Assembly (NCBI GenBank): GCA_021808445.1
Contig: JAKBBP010000001.1
Location: 157,636-221,635 of the forward strand
From: Pseudomonadota bacterium
Lineage (GTDB): Bacteria > Pseudomonadota > Gammaproteobacteria > Burkholderiales > Burkholderiaceae_C
Direction of reading: 5' to 3'
Length of the DNA: 64,000 nucleotides
A program made the translations under genes and the position numbers. Positions 52,740 through 60,707 of this stretch are shown here, in pieces. Each line of letters starts with the position of its first letter. Position 1 is the stretch's first letter. The notes under the pieces were generated by a model, which was given only the letters and a program-made list of their open reading frames with translations, was not told where the DNA came from and ran no database searches.

Positions 52740-53615
52740 ATGAACCGTCTGTTCCTTCACATCCCCCGAACGGGCGGCTCGTCGATCTGGAGGGGCCTCG
52801 CGGAGGCGGCCGCCGCAAGCGGCATGCAGATCATCGACATCTACGATGTCTCGGTGTCGAAGTTCGGAGATCCCGGGCATACCTCGGAGGCCCTGGCGCA
52901 GATCCCGGACCTGCAGCTCGAGCGTGAAAGGCTTTTTCACCATCATTCCTGGGACAGCCCCCTCGCGCAACTTCCCGATGCCTTGGTCGCCACGGTGGTC
53001 CGCGATCCCGTGGATCGCATGGTCTCCGAGTTGATGCATTACCGCAGGGTGCTGGCGGCCGGGATGCTGCCGCAGCGGCATGTCCAGTACATCGGCGAGA
53101 CCCTCGGGGGACCGCTCACGGAGATGCTGAGCGACGCGCAGCGCCCGATGCACGACGTCGTGCTGGCCGCTGCGCAGCTGCCGCTGTACCAGCGCTACTA
53201 CCTGCGGTTCTTCGAGCAATTCCTGGGCCCCTACACGAGCGCACGTCGTACGCGCTCGCTGGCGAGTCGCCTGGTCGATCCGCTGCATCGCCGCTTGGCC
53301 GGTGCTGCGGAACACCTGGCGCAAGCGGCTTGCGAGGCCTTCCACAGGATCGAATTCCGCGACGTTCCCACCGCCTTCAGGGCGATCGCCGAGGGCTTCG
53401 GGCTGCCAGTGGGCGCGCAGGGCCTGAGCTTTCACATCAACCGCAGCCCGGATCGGTTCGACGGCGAAGCGCAGTTGCGAGAGCATCTGCGGCGCAGCCT
53501 CGACGAAGACTACGCCTTCCTGGCAGCCATGTCCCGGCGCGGCAAGGCGCGTGCCCGGATCGGCGCGCCTCAGTCGGCTGCGGTCCCGGGCGCGTTGTCG
53601 AGTTCCAGTCGGTAG
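52740..53615 (+). CDS. Sulfotransferase-like P-loop protein
   Basis: This 291-residue protein starts RLFLHIPRTGGSSIWRGL; HIPRTGGSS is the 5'-phosphosulfate loop of carbohydrate (HS2ST/Sulfotransfer_2-type) sulfotransferases, and VATVVRDPVDRMVSELMHYR is the 3'-phosphate-binding motif. It would move sulfate from PAPS to a sugar or lipid; an inactive PAPS-fold protein is possible. It is cytoplasmic or membrane-associated, with no signal seen. Start 52740 was chosen at MNRLFLH. It is divergent from the unknown membrane protein and overlaps the convergent SIS gene by 46 bp. Confidence 0.78.
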   Translation: MNRLFLHIPRTGGSSIWRGLAEAAAASGMQIIDIYDVSVSKFGDPGHTSEALAQIPDLQLERERLFHHHSWDSPLAQLPDALVATVVRDPVDRMVSELMHYRRVLAAGMLPQRHVQYIGETLGGPLTEMLSDAQRPMHDVVLAAAQLPLYQRYYLRFFEQFLGPYTSARRTRSLASRLVDPLHRRLAGAAEHLAQAACEAFHRIEFRDVPTAFRAIAEGFGLPVGAQGLSFHINRSPDRFDGEAQLREHLRRSLDEDYAFLAAMSRRGKARARIGAPQSAAVPGALSSSSR

Positions 53616-54172
53616 GCCAGCGCGAGAAACAGGCTTTGCGCCAGCCCCAGGGTGCTGGTCAGGGTGCGAAATCCGAATCGGCTCGGATCCTGCACGACCA
53701 GGCAGCAGTCGGCCAGGGCAGGCAAGCGCCCGACCAGGCTGTCGGTGATGGCGATCAACCTGGCCCCGCGGTGGTGGGCATCCTCGAGGATGTCCAGGGT
53801 CTCCGGCGCATGGGGCGCGCAGGAGATCGCGATCAGCAGGTCGTCGCGGCGTATCGATCGGGCCTCGCCGAACTGCATTCCGCCCAGCCCTGAAATCAGC
53901 CCGACCCGCTTGTCGGTATGGCGCAGCGCATATTCCAGGCAGGCAGCGATCGGGAAGGACCACTGCGTGCCCAGCAGCCAGATGGCGTCGGCGCGCAGCA
54001 TCAGCTGGACGGCGCGGCCGAAGGTCTCCGCGTCGAGCCGGGACTGCAGGCGCTGCATGGCAGCGATCGACTCGTCGAGGAATTCCGTGGCGATGCGGGC
54101 GTTGCCCTGCTGCACGGACGCAGCGGCGACACCCTGGCACAGCGGGTCCGCGTCGCCCGCGAGTCTTCTCAT
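53570..54172 (-). CDS. SIS-domain protein, RpiR relative without the DNA-binding domain
   Basis: This protein of about 200 residues has only the sugar-phosphate isomerase (SIS) fold: DAIWLLGTQWSFPIAACLEYALRH, LLIAISCAPHAPETLDILEDAHHRGARLIAITDS and DPSRFGFRTLTSTLGLAQSLFLALAY. It aligns along its length with the SIS part of the RpiR regulator at 54426 (same SFPIAA and APHAPET positions), but no RpiR helix-turn-helix precedes it; the upstream sequence is AT-rich and non-coding. It could bind a sugar-phosphate signal, act on the full RpiR, or be a decayed duplicate. The start is uncertain (MRRLAGDAD at 54172 or GTG/ATG up to 54262). Confidence 0.72.
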   Translation of the reverse strand: MRRLAGDADPLCQGVAAASVQQGNARIATEFLDESIAAMQRLQSRLDAETFGRAVQLMLRADAIWLLGTQWSFPIAACLEYALRHTDKRVGLISGLGGMQFGEARSIRRDDLLIAISCAPHAPETLDILEDAHHRGARLIAITDSLVGRLPALADCCLVVQDPSRFGFRTLTSTLGLAQSLFLALAYRLELDNAPGTAAD

Positions 54173-54307
54173 GAAGCCGCCTCCTCTGTCGGTTGCGAGT
54201 GCGTCGAGCGGTTTTGCACGCGACGACGCCTGGGGGACGGGTCCCGGCGCGCGCGCCGTCAAGGACCTTCCCTCGGACTGAACTTTAGAGCAAGCCGGGC
54301 AAAAAAT

Positions 54308-54334
54308 GAAAATGTTTTCTAGGGAATTTCCCTA
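54308..54334. promoter_or_regulatory. AT-rich operator-like element upstream of the SIS gene
   Basis: GAAAATGTTTTC (perfect 12-bp palindrome) is followed by TAGGGAA-t-TTCCCTA (54320-54334, perfect 7-bp arms). The GAAAATGTTTT core followed by GGAATT recurs upstream of the RpiR gene at 55414. It stands out in a low-GC island (54280-54360). It is a candidate site for the RpiR protein. Confidence 0.5.
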
Positions 54335-54425
54335 AAAAATAAAAAAAAGTTCCACAATCCACCCGAGCCCCCGGGCGCCGATCGAGGGCCGGCGGGCACC
54401 GGCCGGAGGGGCGGGGGCGGCGCGA

Positions 54426-55391
54426 TCAGCGCGTCGCGCCCTGGGATTCGCCGGGCTCCGTCGGCAGGTCGCTCAGGCTGCGCGCGATCTCCACCACGAG
54501 CGCCTGACAGACGAACATGGAGGCGCTCAGGGAACGGAAGCCCAGGATCTCGCCCTCGCGGATCTCGAAGCGGATCGCGATGTCCCGGGCGTGGGACTGG
54601 GGCAGGGGATCGGAGATGGTCACCGTGGTCACCCCGGCGCGCTGGGCGGCAGCGATCACCTGATCGGTTTCCGGGGCGTGGGGCGAGAAGGTGACTGCCA
54701 GCAACACGCCGCCCGGGTGCAGGCGCCCGAGCGAGGGGGTGAGCAGGCCGGCGGACTGGTCGAGCATGCTGCAGCGGATGCCGACCTTGAGCAGCAGATA
54801 GTGCAGGTAGGCGGCGACGGGAAAGGCCCTGCGCACTCCATGCACCCAGACCTCGCTTGCGCTCCGGAGCAATGCGGCCGTCTGGCGCAGACGCTCGGGC
54901 GGCAATTCCAGCGCGGTCCCGCGCACCGAGTGCTCGACTTCGCGCGCCAGCTCGAGCGCCAGGTTCGAGCCGGAGTCCTGGAGCGTCCCGGTGGCCTGGG
55001 CGCTGCGAACGCGCTCGACGTAGTCCCGCGGACGCGACGCGTAGTGGCCCCTGAGCAGGGCCTGCACCTCCTTGAAGGTGGGGTAGCCCATGACCTTGGC
55101 GAAGCGAGTCAGCGTGGACTGGGGCACCTCGAGCCGACTGGCCAGCTCGCGCGAGGTCTCGGTCGCCACCACCTGCGGCTCGCGCACCAGCAGCTCGGCG
55201 ACTTGCGCAAGTCGCGGGCTCAGCCTGCCCTGGTGCTGCTGCGTGGCGGCGCGAAGGCCCTCCACGGTCGCGGGCGCTGAGGTCAACAGGACTCGATTGG
55301 CCAAGACGATTCGCCTTTGGTGGAAGGGCTTCGGGGCATGCATCCCGGTGTGGCGAGCCCTGTGGGAAAGAGCCGGGCGAGGGACCGGCAT
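54426..55391 (-). CDS. RpiR-family transcriptional regulator, probable inositol-operon regulator
   Basis: This 321-residue regulator (about 300 if ATG 55343 is used) has the RpiR HTH (RLSPRLAQVAELLVREPQVVATE, then LASRLEVPQSTLTRFAKVMGYPTFKEVQ, about 55-105) and a C-terminal SIS domain (SEVWVHGVRRAFPVAAYLHYLL, VTFSPHAPETDQVIAAAQRAG). RpiR proteins sense phosphosugars; the iol genes divergent from it make an IolR-type repressor role likely, responding to an inositol-catabolite such as 5-dehydro-2-deoxygluconate phosphate. It carries its own operator-like element upstream at 55414. The exact start is uncertain. Confidence 0.85.
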   Translation of the reverse strand: MPVPRPALSHRARHTGMHAPKPFHQRRIVLANRVLLTSAPATVEGLRAATQQHQGRLSPRLAQVAELLVREPQVVATETSRELASRLEVPQSTLTRFAKVMGYPTFKEVQALLRGHYASRPRDYVERVRSAQATGTLQDSGSNLALELAREVEHSVRGTALELPPERLRQTAALLRSASEVWVHGVRRAFPVAAYLHYLLLKVGIRCSMLDQSAGLLTPSLGRLHPGGVLLAVTFSPHAPETDQVIAAAQRAGVTTVTISDPLPQSHARDIAIRFEIREGEILGFRSLSASMFVCQALVVEIARSLSDLPTEPGESQGATR

Positions 55392-55413
55392 GGGGCCCCG
55401 GACCGTGGCGCTC

Positions 55414-55437
55414 GAAAATGTTTTGCTCAGGAATTCT
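55414..55437. promoter_or_regulatory. Second GAAAATGTTTT..GGAATT element, upstream of RpiR gene
   Basis: GAAAATGTTTT at 55414-55424 is followed by GGAATTC at 55430-55436, the same order as at 54308. Being just upstream of the earliest RpiR start, it may serve autoregulation. Confidence 0.4.
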
Positions 55438-55570
55438 ACTCGGGTTCACGCCTTCGTCATGACATTTCGACCTCCGACGTCCCGCGCCATGCGCGGAGCG
55501 GCGCCTGGGCGGAGCCCAGTTCCGGGGTGGATGCGGGTGGGATCACCGGGTCCTGCGCGGCCGCCGTGGC

Positions 55571-55611
55571 GTGAAAACTTCTTCTACGTAAGTGAAAACC
55601 CTGTTTCACTT
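55571..55611 (+). promoter_or_regulatory. iol operator-like inverted repeat with an extra in-phase half-site
   Basis: AAGTGAAA-ACCCTG-TTTCACTT (55590-55611) has perfect 8-bp arms around 6 bp. Another half-site GTGAAAAC starts at 55571, exactly 21 bp (two helical turns) before the one at 55592. It lies 77 bp before iolE. RpiR-type IolR proteins are known to use GGAA-N6-TTCC-like palindromes; the N6 spacing is shared. Binding is inferred. Confidence 0.65.
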
Positions 55612-55687
55612 GCTGGCCGCGATCACTAGGCTGGGTTCTCCATTCAACTCTCCGCGACATCGGCTTCCCCGAGGCGCAACACCGACC

Positions 55688-56608
55688 ATGTCGAAGATCC
55701 AACTGGCCATCAGCCCCCTCACCTGGTCGAACGACGACATGCCGGCGCTGGGTGGAGACATTCCGCTGGACATCTGCCTTTCGGAAATGCGCCAGGCAGG
55801 TTTCACCGGGACCGAGATGGGAGCCAAGTACCCGCGGGAGCCGCAGGTTCTGCTGCCGCTGTTGCAGCGCCACGGTCTGCAGCTGGCCTCCGGCTGGTGC
55901 AGCGGACAGCTCATGCGCCAGGACGTCGAGGCGGAGTGGGCCTCCATCGCCCCGCATGTCGCGCTGATGCGCGCCGCGGGGGTCAAGGCCATGGTCTATG
56001 GCGAAGTCAGCAACACGGTGCACGGCGACATCACGAAAAAGCTGTCCACCCGCGTGCGTCTGTCGGATGAGGAATTCAAGCGCTACGGCACGCGCCTGAC
56101 GCTCCTGGCCGAGCGCCTGCACTCCGAGTGCGGGATCCGGCTGGCCTTCCATCATCACGTGGGCACGATCATCGAGACCCGGGAGGACCTGCTGCGATTC
56201 CTCGAGACCACCGGAGACGCCGTGGGGCTGACCTTCGACAGCGGCCACGCCGCCTTCGGAGGTTCGGATCCCGCGCAGTTGCTGCGCGAGGTGGCCTCGC
56301 GGGTGGCCCATGTGCATTTCAAGGACGTGCGACAGGCCGTCATCGACCGCACGCGCGGCGAGGATCGATCCTTCCTCGATTCCGTGCTGGCCGGCGCATT
56401 CACGGTGCCCGGCGACGGGGCCATCGCGTTCGCCCCATTGCTGGCCCTGCTCAAGCAGAACGGCTACGAGGGCTGGGTGGTGGTCGAGGCCGAGCAGGAT
56501 CCGGCCGTCGCCCACCCGCTCACGTACGCGCGACTGGCGCACAGGAACATCTCCGATCTGCTCGCCGCCGGCGGCTATGTCGCCCGAGACGGCGTCTGGG
56601 AGGCTTGA
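55688..56608 (+). CDS. iolE: Inosose dehydratase
   Basis: This 306-residue TIM-barrel enzyme dehydrates 2-keto-myo-inositol in inositol catabolism. It starts SKIQLAISPLTWSNDDMPALGGD, nearly diagnostic of IolE; ECGIRLAFHHHVGTIIET, VGLTFDSGHAAFGGSDPAQLL and WVVVEAEQDPAVAHPLTYA carry metal-binding and family residues. The ATG at 55688 replaces the track's upstream start. It opens the operon; iolD begins on the very next base after its stop codon. Confidence 0.94.
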   Translation: MSKIQLAISPLTWSNDDMPALGGDIPLDICLSEMRQAGFTGTEMGAKYPREPQVLLPLLQRHGLQLASGWCSGQLMRQDVEAEWASIAPHVALMRAAGVKAMVYGEVSNTVHGDITKKLSTRVRLSDEEFKRYGTRLTLLAERLHSECGIRLAFHHHVGTIIETREDLLRFLETTGDAVGLTFDSGHAAFGGSDPAQLLREVASRVAHVHFKDVRQAVIDRTRGEDRSFLDSVLAGAFTVPGDGAIAFAPLLALLKQNGYEGWVVVEAEQDPAVAHPLTYARLAHRNISDLLAAGGYVARDGVWEA

Positions 56609-58459
56609 ATGACCGGCACCGTCACCTTGACCGTCGCCGACGCGCTGGCCCGCTACCTGCGGGCGCAGCGCATCGAGATCGACGGGCGCGTCGAGCCCCT
56701 GTTCGGCAGCGTGTTCGCCATCTTCGGGCATGGCAACGTGACCTGCCTGTCCGAGCCCCTGCACGACGGCGCCGACGAATTGCCGGTATGGCGAGGCCAG
56801 AACGAGCAGTCCATGGCCCTGGCGGCGGTGGCCTACGCCAAGGCGCAGCTGCGGCGGCGCATCGGCATTGTCACGACCTCGATCGGTCCGGGGGCGAGCA
56901 ACCTGCTGACCGCGGCCGGTGTCGCCCATACCAATCGGCTGCCTCTGCTCATGCTGTCGGGTGACGTGCATGTCGGGCGCTTGCCCGATCCCGTGCTGCA
57001 GCAGGTGGAGCATTTCCACGACCCCTCCCTGAGCGTCAACGACGCCTTCAAGCCCCTGGTGCGCTACTGGGATCGCGTGGTCACGCCTTCCCAGCTCGTG
57101 CAGACCCTGCCGCAGGCGATCAGCGTGATGCTGGATCCGGAGACCTGCGGCCCGGCTTTCCTCGCGCTGCCGCAGGACGTGCAGGGGCGCAGTTACGATT
57201 TTCCCGAGAGCTTCCTGGTCCCTCGCGTGCACCGCATCGCGCGTCCGCGGCCCGAGCCGGAACTGGTGGAGCAGGTGGCCGCACTGTTGCGCCAATCGAA
57301 GCGGCCCCTGATCATCAGCGGCGGAGGCGTGCACTACGCGGGCGCCACCGGCGCCCTGGAGCGTTTCGCCAGCGCCCACGACCTCCCGGTGGCGGAGACC
57401 ATCGCCGGGCGGGCGGCGTTGTTGCAGTCGCATGCGCTGAACGTGGGGCCGCTGGGCGTGACGGGCTCCGACTCGGCCAATGCCATGGCCGAGCAGGCCG
57501 ATCTGGTGGTGGCCGTGGGAACGCGCCTGCAGGATTTCACGACCGGCTCGTGGAGCCTGTTCCGCAACCCGGCCATGACCCTGGTAAGTATCAATGTCGG
57601 CCGGCACGACGCGGCCAAGCATTTCGCCGTCGGTCTGCGCGCGGATGCCGCGGTGGCTCTCGACGCCCTGCACGAGGCACTGGGAGACTGGCGCGCGCCG
57701 GCTTCCTGGCCGGCGCTCGGGCAGCAAAGGGCGGCGCAGTGGAAATCGGTGGTCGCGCAGCGCACCCGCCCCACCGAAGGCACGCCGTCCTATGCCCAGG
57801 TCGTGGGCGCCGTCAACCGCCTCGTGCGCCCTGGCGATACCGTCGTCACCGCCGCGGGAGGCCTGCCGGCCGAGCTCAACATGAACTGGCTGAGCCCCCA
57901 GATCGGCTGCTTCGACATCGAGTTCGGCTTTTCCTGCATGGGCTACGAGGTGGCGGCGGGCTGGGGCGTGAAAATCGCCCGGCCCGAGCACGAGTCCATC
58001 GTGCTGGTGGGGGACGGCAGCTACCTGATGCTCAACTCCGAGCTCTACAGTTCCGTGCTCAGCGGACAGAAGGTGATTCTCGTGGTCTGCGACAACGGCG
58101 GCTTCGCGGTCATCGACAAGCTGCAGCGCAACACGGGGAACACCTCGTTCAACAACCTGCTCGAGCATTGCCGGCGTCCGGGCGGCAAGCTTCCCCGCGT
58201 CGACTTCGCCCTGCATGCGACGGCGCTGGGCGCGCGCGCCGAGAAGATCCATGCCATCGCCGAGTTCGACGCCGCCTTCGCCCGTGCGCGAGCGTCCGAC
58301 ATCAGCTACGTGATCGTGGTCGACATCGACCCCGGGCGCTGGTCGGAGTGCGATTGCTGGTGGGATGTCGGGCTTCCCGAAATCACCCATTCGTCCGATC
58401 ATCGCAAGGCCGTGAACCAATGGAACGAAGGGCGCATGCACCAGCGCCACGGCATCTGA
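56609..58459 (+). CDS. iolD: 3D-(3,5/4)-trihydroxycyclohexane-1,2-dione hydrolase
   Basis: This 616-residue thiamine-diphosphate enzyme opens the ring to 5-deoxy-glucuronate. LPVWRGQNEQSMALAAVAYAK holds the cofactor-activating Glu, TTSIGPGASNLLTAAGVAH a conserved N-terminal motif, and LVGDGSYLMLNSELYSSVLSGQ the magnesium-ThDP motif. ECDCWWDVGLPEITH close to the C-terminus is an IolD signature. There is no gap to iolE. Confidence 0.95.
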   Translation: MTGTVTLTVADALARYLRAQRIEIDGRVEPLFGSVFAIFGHGNVTCLSEPLHDGADELPVWRGQNEQSMALAAVAYAKAQLRRRIGIVTTSIGPGASNLLTAAGVAHTNRLPLLMLSGDVHVGRLPDPVLQQVEHFHDPSLSVNDAFKPLVRYWDRVVTPSQLVQTLPQAISVMLDPETCGPAFLALPQDVQGRSYDFPESFLVPRVHRIARPRPEPELVEQVAALLRQSKRPLIISGGGVHYAGATGALERFASAHDLPVAETIAGRAALLQSHALNVGPLGVTGSDSANAMAEQADLVVAVGTRLQDFTTGSWSLFRNPAMTLVSINVGRHDAAKHFAVGLRADAAVALDALHEALGDWRAPASWPALGQQRAAQWKSVVAQRTRPTEGTPSYAQVVGAVNRLVRPGDTVVTAAGGLPAELNMNWLSPQIGCFDIEFGFSCMGYEVAAGWGVKIARPEHESIVLVGDGSYLMLNSELYSSVLSGQKVILVVCDNGGFAVIDKLQRNTGNTSFNNLLEHCRRPGGKLPRVDFALHATALGARAEKIHAIAEFDAAFARARASDISYVIVVDIDPGRWSECDCWWDVGLPEITHSSDHRKAVNQWNEGRMHQRHGI

Positions 58460-58489
58460 TCCACCATCCCCCAACGGAGTCCCTCCATC

Positions 58490-59665
58490 ATGTTCGTCGA
58501 AGGTCGATTGCTCGAGAAGCCCCTGCGCTGGGGCATGGTCGGTGGCGGAAAGGGCAGCCAGATCGGGTATTCCCACCGCGACGCCGCCACGCGCGACGGG
58601 CTCATGCAACTGCTCGCCGGCGCATTCGACATCGATCCCGGGCGCGGTCGCGAATTCGGCACCGGCCTGGGGCTGGATCCCCAGCGCTGCTACGCCGATT
58701 ACCGGGCCATGTTCGCCGCCGAGGCCGCCCGGCCCGACGGCATCGAGGCGGTGACCATCGCCACGCCCAACAGCTCGCATTTCCCGATCTGCAAGGCGGC
58801 GCTCGAAGCCGGGCTGCACGTGATCTGCGAAAAACCCCTGACCATCGACGAGGCCGAAGCCGAGGAGCTGCTCGCGCTGTCCCGCGCGCGGCAACGCGTG
58901 CTGGCCGTGATGTATGGCTACACCGGCTACGAGATGGTGCAGCAGGCCCGATCCATGGTGAGCAAGGGCGAACTGGGCGAGATCCGCATTGTCCAGATGC
59001 AGTTCGCCCACGGCTACCACGCGACCGAGGTTGAAGGAAGCGATCCCGGCACGCGCTGGCGCGTGACCCCCGCCACCTCGGGGCCGACCTATGTCATCGG
59101 CGACCTGGCCACGCACTGCTTCCAGCTGGGCATGCTGATCTCGGGGTTGCAGCTCGAGTCCCTCAGCTGCCTGCGCAGCAGTTTCGTGAAGTCGCGCGCG
59201 CCGCTGGAGGACGATGCCCATGTGCTGATGCGCCTGAGCGGCGGCGCTGTCGGATCGCTGTGGGCCAGCGCGGTCAATATCGGCAGCGCGCACGGCATCA
59301 AGGTCCGGGTGATCGGCTCCAGGGGCAGCGTGGAATGGTGGGACGAGCACCCGAACCAGCTCAAGGTGGCCTTCGTCGGCCAGCCCGAGATGAGTTACGA
59401 GCGAGGGCATGGCTACCTCGATCCATCCGCTCGCTTCGAGCGTGTGGGCGGCGGGCACCCCGCGGGCTACTTCGACTCCTGGGCCAACCTGTACCGGCGC
59501 TTCGCGTTCGCCATGTCCCGGGAGCCCGCGGCACGGGAGCGACTGGCGGGACAGTGGATTCCCACGGCGCAGGACGGACTGGACGGCGTGCGCTTCATGG
59601 TTCGCTGCGCCGAGTCGGCCGATGCGGGCAGCCAGTGGATGCCCTTGAGGAGAACCTCAGCGTGA
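58490..59665 (+). CDS. Gfo/Idh/MocA-family oxidoreductase of the iol operon (copy 1)
   Basis: This 391-residue NAD(P)-dependent dehydrogenase starts LRWGMVGGGKGSQIGYSHRDAAT, with VTIATPNSSHFPICKAALEAGLHVICEKPL (EKP catalytic lysine) and DLATHCFQLGMLISG containing the active-site His region. In the operon it probably interconverts an inositol isomer and its inosose (for example scyllo-inositol or D-chiro-inositol). It ends in a GTGA overlap with iolC. A paralogue closes the operon at 62444. Confidence 0.85.
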   Translation: MFVEGRLLEKPLRWGMVGGGKGSQIGYSHRDAATRDGLMQLLAGAFDIDPGRGREFGTGLGLDPQRCYADYRAMFAAEAARPDGIEAVTIATPNSSHFPICKAALEAGLHVICEKPLTIDEAEAEELLALSRARQRVLAVMYGYTGYEMVQQARSMVSKGELGEIRIVQMQFAHGYHATEVEGSDPGTRWRVTPATSGPTYVIGDLATHCFQLGMLISGLQLESLSCLRSSFVKSRAPLEDDAHVLMRLSGGAVGSLWASAVNIGSAHGIKVRVIGSRGSVEWWDEHPNQLKVAFVGQPEMSYERGHGYLDPSARFERVGGGHPAGYFDSWANLYRRFAFAMSREPAARERLAGQWIPTAQDGLDGVRFMVRCAESADAGSQWMPLRRTSA

Positions 59666-60705
59666 ATTCCCTGCGCTTTCCAGGCCAGCGTGCCACCGAC
59701 CTGATCTGCCTCGGCCGCGCCGGGGTGGACCTGTATGCCCAGCAGGAGGGAACTCCCCTCGAGCAGGTGCAGGGATTTCGCAAATCGGTGGGCGGCTCAC
59801 CTGCCAACGTGGCGACCGGCGCGGCCCGGCTCGGGCTTCGCGTGGCCATGGTCAGCGTGGTGTCCGACGACGGCTTCGGTCGCTACGTGCGACAGTTTCT
59901 CGCCGACAACGCGGTGGACGTGCGCGGGATCAGGACCGACCAGAGCGGCTCGCTCAACAGCGTGGCCTTCACCGAGATGCGCCCGGAAGACTGCAAGGTC
60001 ATCATCTACCGACGCAACGCCGCCGACCTGCAGCTGCGCGTGTCCGACATCGACGGGCGAGCCATCGCCGACGCGCGCGCTCTGCTGGTCACCGGCACGG
60101 CGCTGTCGGCCAGCCCGAGCCGCGAGGCGGCCTTTCACGCCATGCGCCTGGCGCGGCAGGCCGGGACGCTGGTGGTGCTCGATCTGGACTACCGACCCTA
60201 TGGCTGGGCCGACGCGGACGAGGCCTCGGTCACGCTGGCCATGGCCTGCACCCTGTCGGACATGGTCATCGGCAATCGCGAGGAGTTCGCCGTGCTCGGC
60301 GACCGCAGCTCAGCCGGGGCCTCCGAGGCCCCCGGGGCCGATCTGCAGGCGCGAGCCCTGGTTCGAGACACGGCGCAGGCGGTGGTGGTCAAGGACGGTC
60401 CGCGCGGCTGCCGCGTGTACCTGAGAGACGAGCCGATGATCGAACAGGGCATCTTCCCGGTGCGGGCGCGCAAGCCCTTCGGTTCCGGCGATGCCTTCGC
60501 GGCGGCCCTGCTCTGGAGCCTGATCGGCGGTCGATCCTGGCAGGAGGCCTTGCGCTGGGGAGCCGCTGCCGCCGCGATCAACGTCAGCGGCGATGCCTGT
60601 GCCGAGGCCATGCCGAGCCTGCCGCAATTGCAGACCTTCGTCGAGGCGCACGCGCGCGCCACGCCGTCCAGCGCCCAGGCGCCCCAGGAGCCCAAGGAGC
60701 CCTAG
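59662..60705 (+). CDS. iolC: 5-Dehydro-2-deoxygluconokinase
   Basis: This 347-residue PfkB/ribokinase-fold kinase phosphorylates 5-dehydro-2-deoxygluconate. LICLGRAGVDLYAQQEGTPLEQV and SVGGSPANVATGAARLG form the N-terminal PfkB signature; RARKPFGSGDAFAAALLWSLI holds the catalytic Asp in GSGDAF. The GTG start (59662) overlaps the dehydrogenase stop by 4 bp. It is followed by iolB 2 bp downstream, and AAGGAG at its end serves iolB. Confidence 0.93.
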   Translation: MNSLRFPGQRATDLICLGRAGVDLYAQQEGTPLEQVQGFRKSVGGSPANVATGAARLGLRVAMVSVVSDDGFGRYVRQFLADNAVDVRGIRTDQSGSLNSVAFTEMRPEDCKVIIYRRNAADLQLRVSDIDGRAIADARALLVTGTALSASPSREAAFHAMRLARQAGTLVVLDLDYRPYGWADADEASVTLAMACTLSDMVIGNREEFAVLGDRSSAGASEAPGADLQARALVRDTAQAVVVKDGPRGCRVYLRDEPMIEQGIFPVRARKPFGSGDAFAAALLWSLIGGRSWQEALRWGAAAAAINVSGDACAEAMPSLPQLQTFVEAHARATPSSAQAPQEPKEP

Positions 60706-60707
60706 TC

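Noticed and set aside
54320-54334. GGGAATTTCCC palindrome as an exact IolR GGAA-N6-TTCC site
   Set aside because: The GGAA and TTCC arms are 1 bp apart, not 6, so it does not match that spacing.
55457-59458. 1333-residue minus-strand ORF across the iol genes
   Set aside because: It is the antisense of iolE, iolD and the dehydrogenase gene, with no domain recognisable and biased composition.
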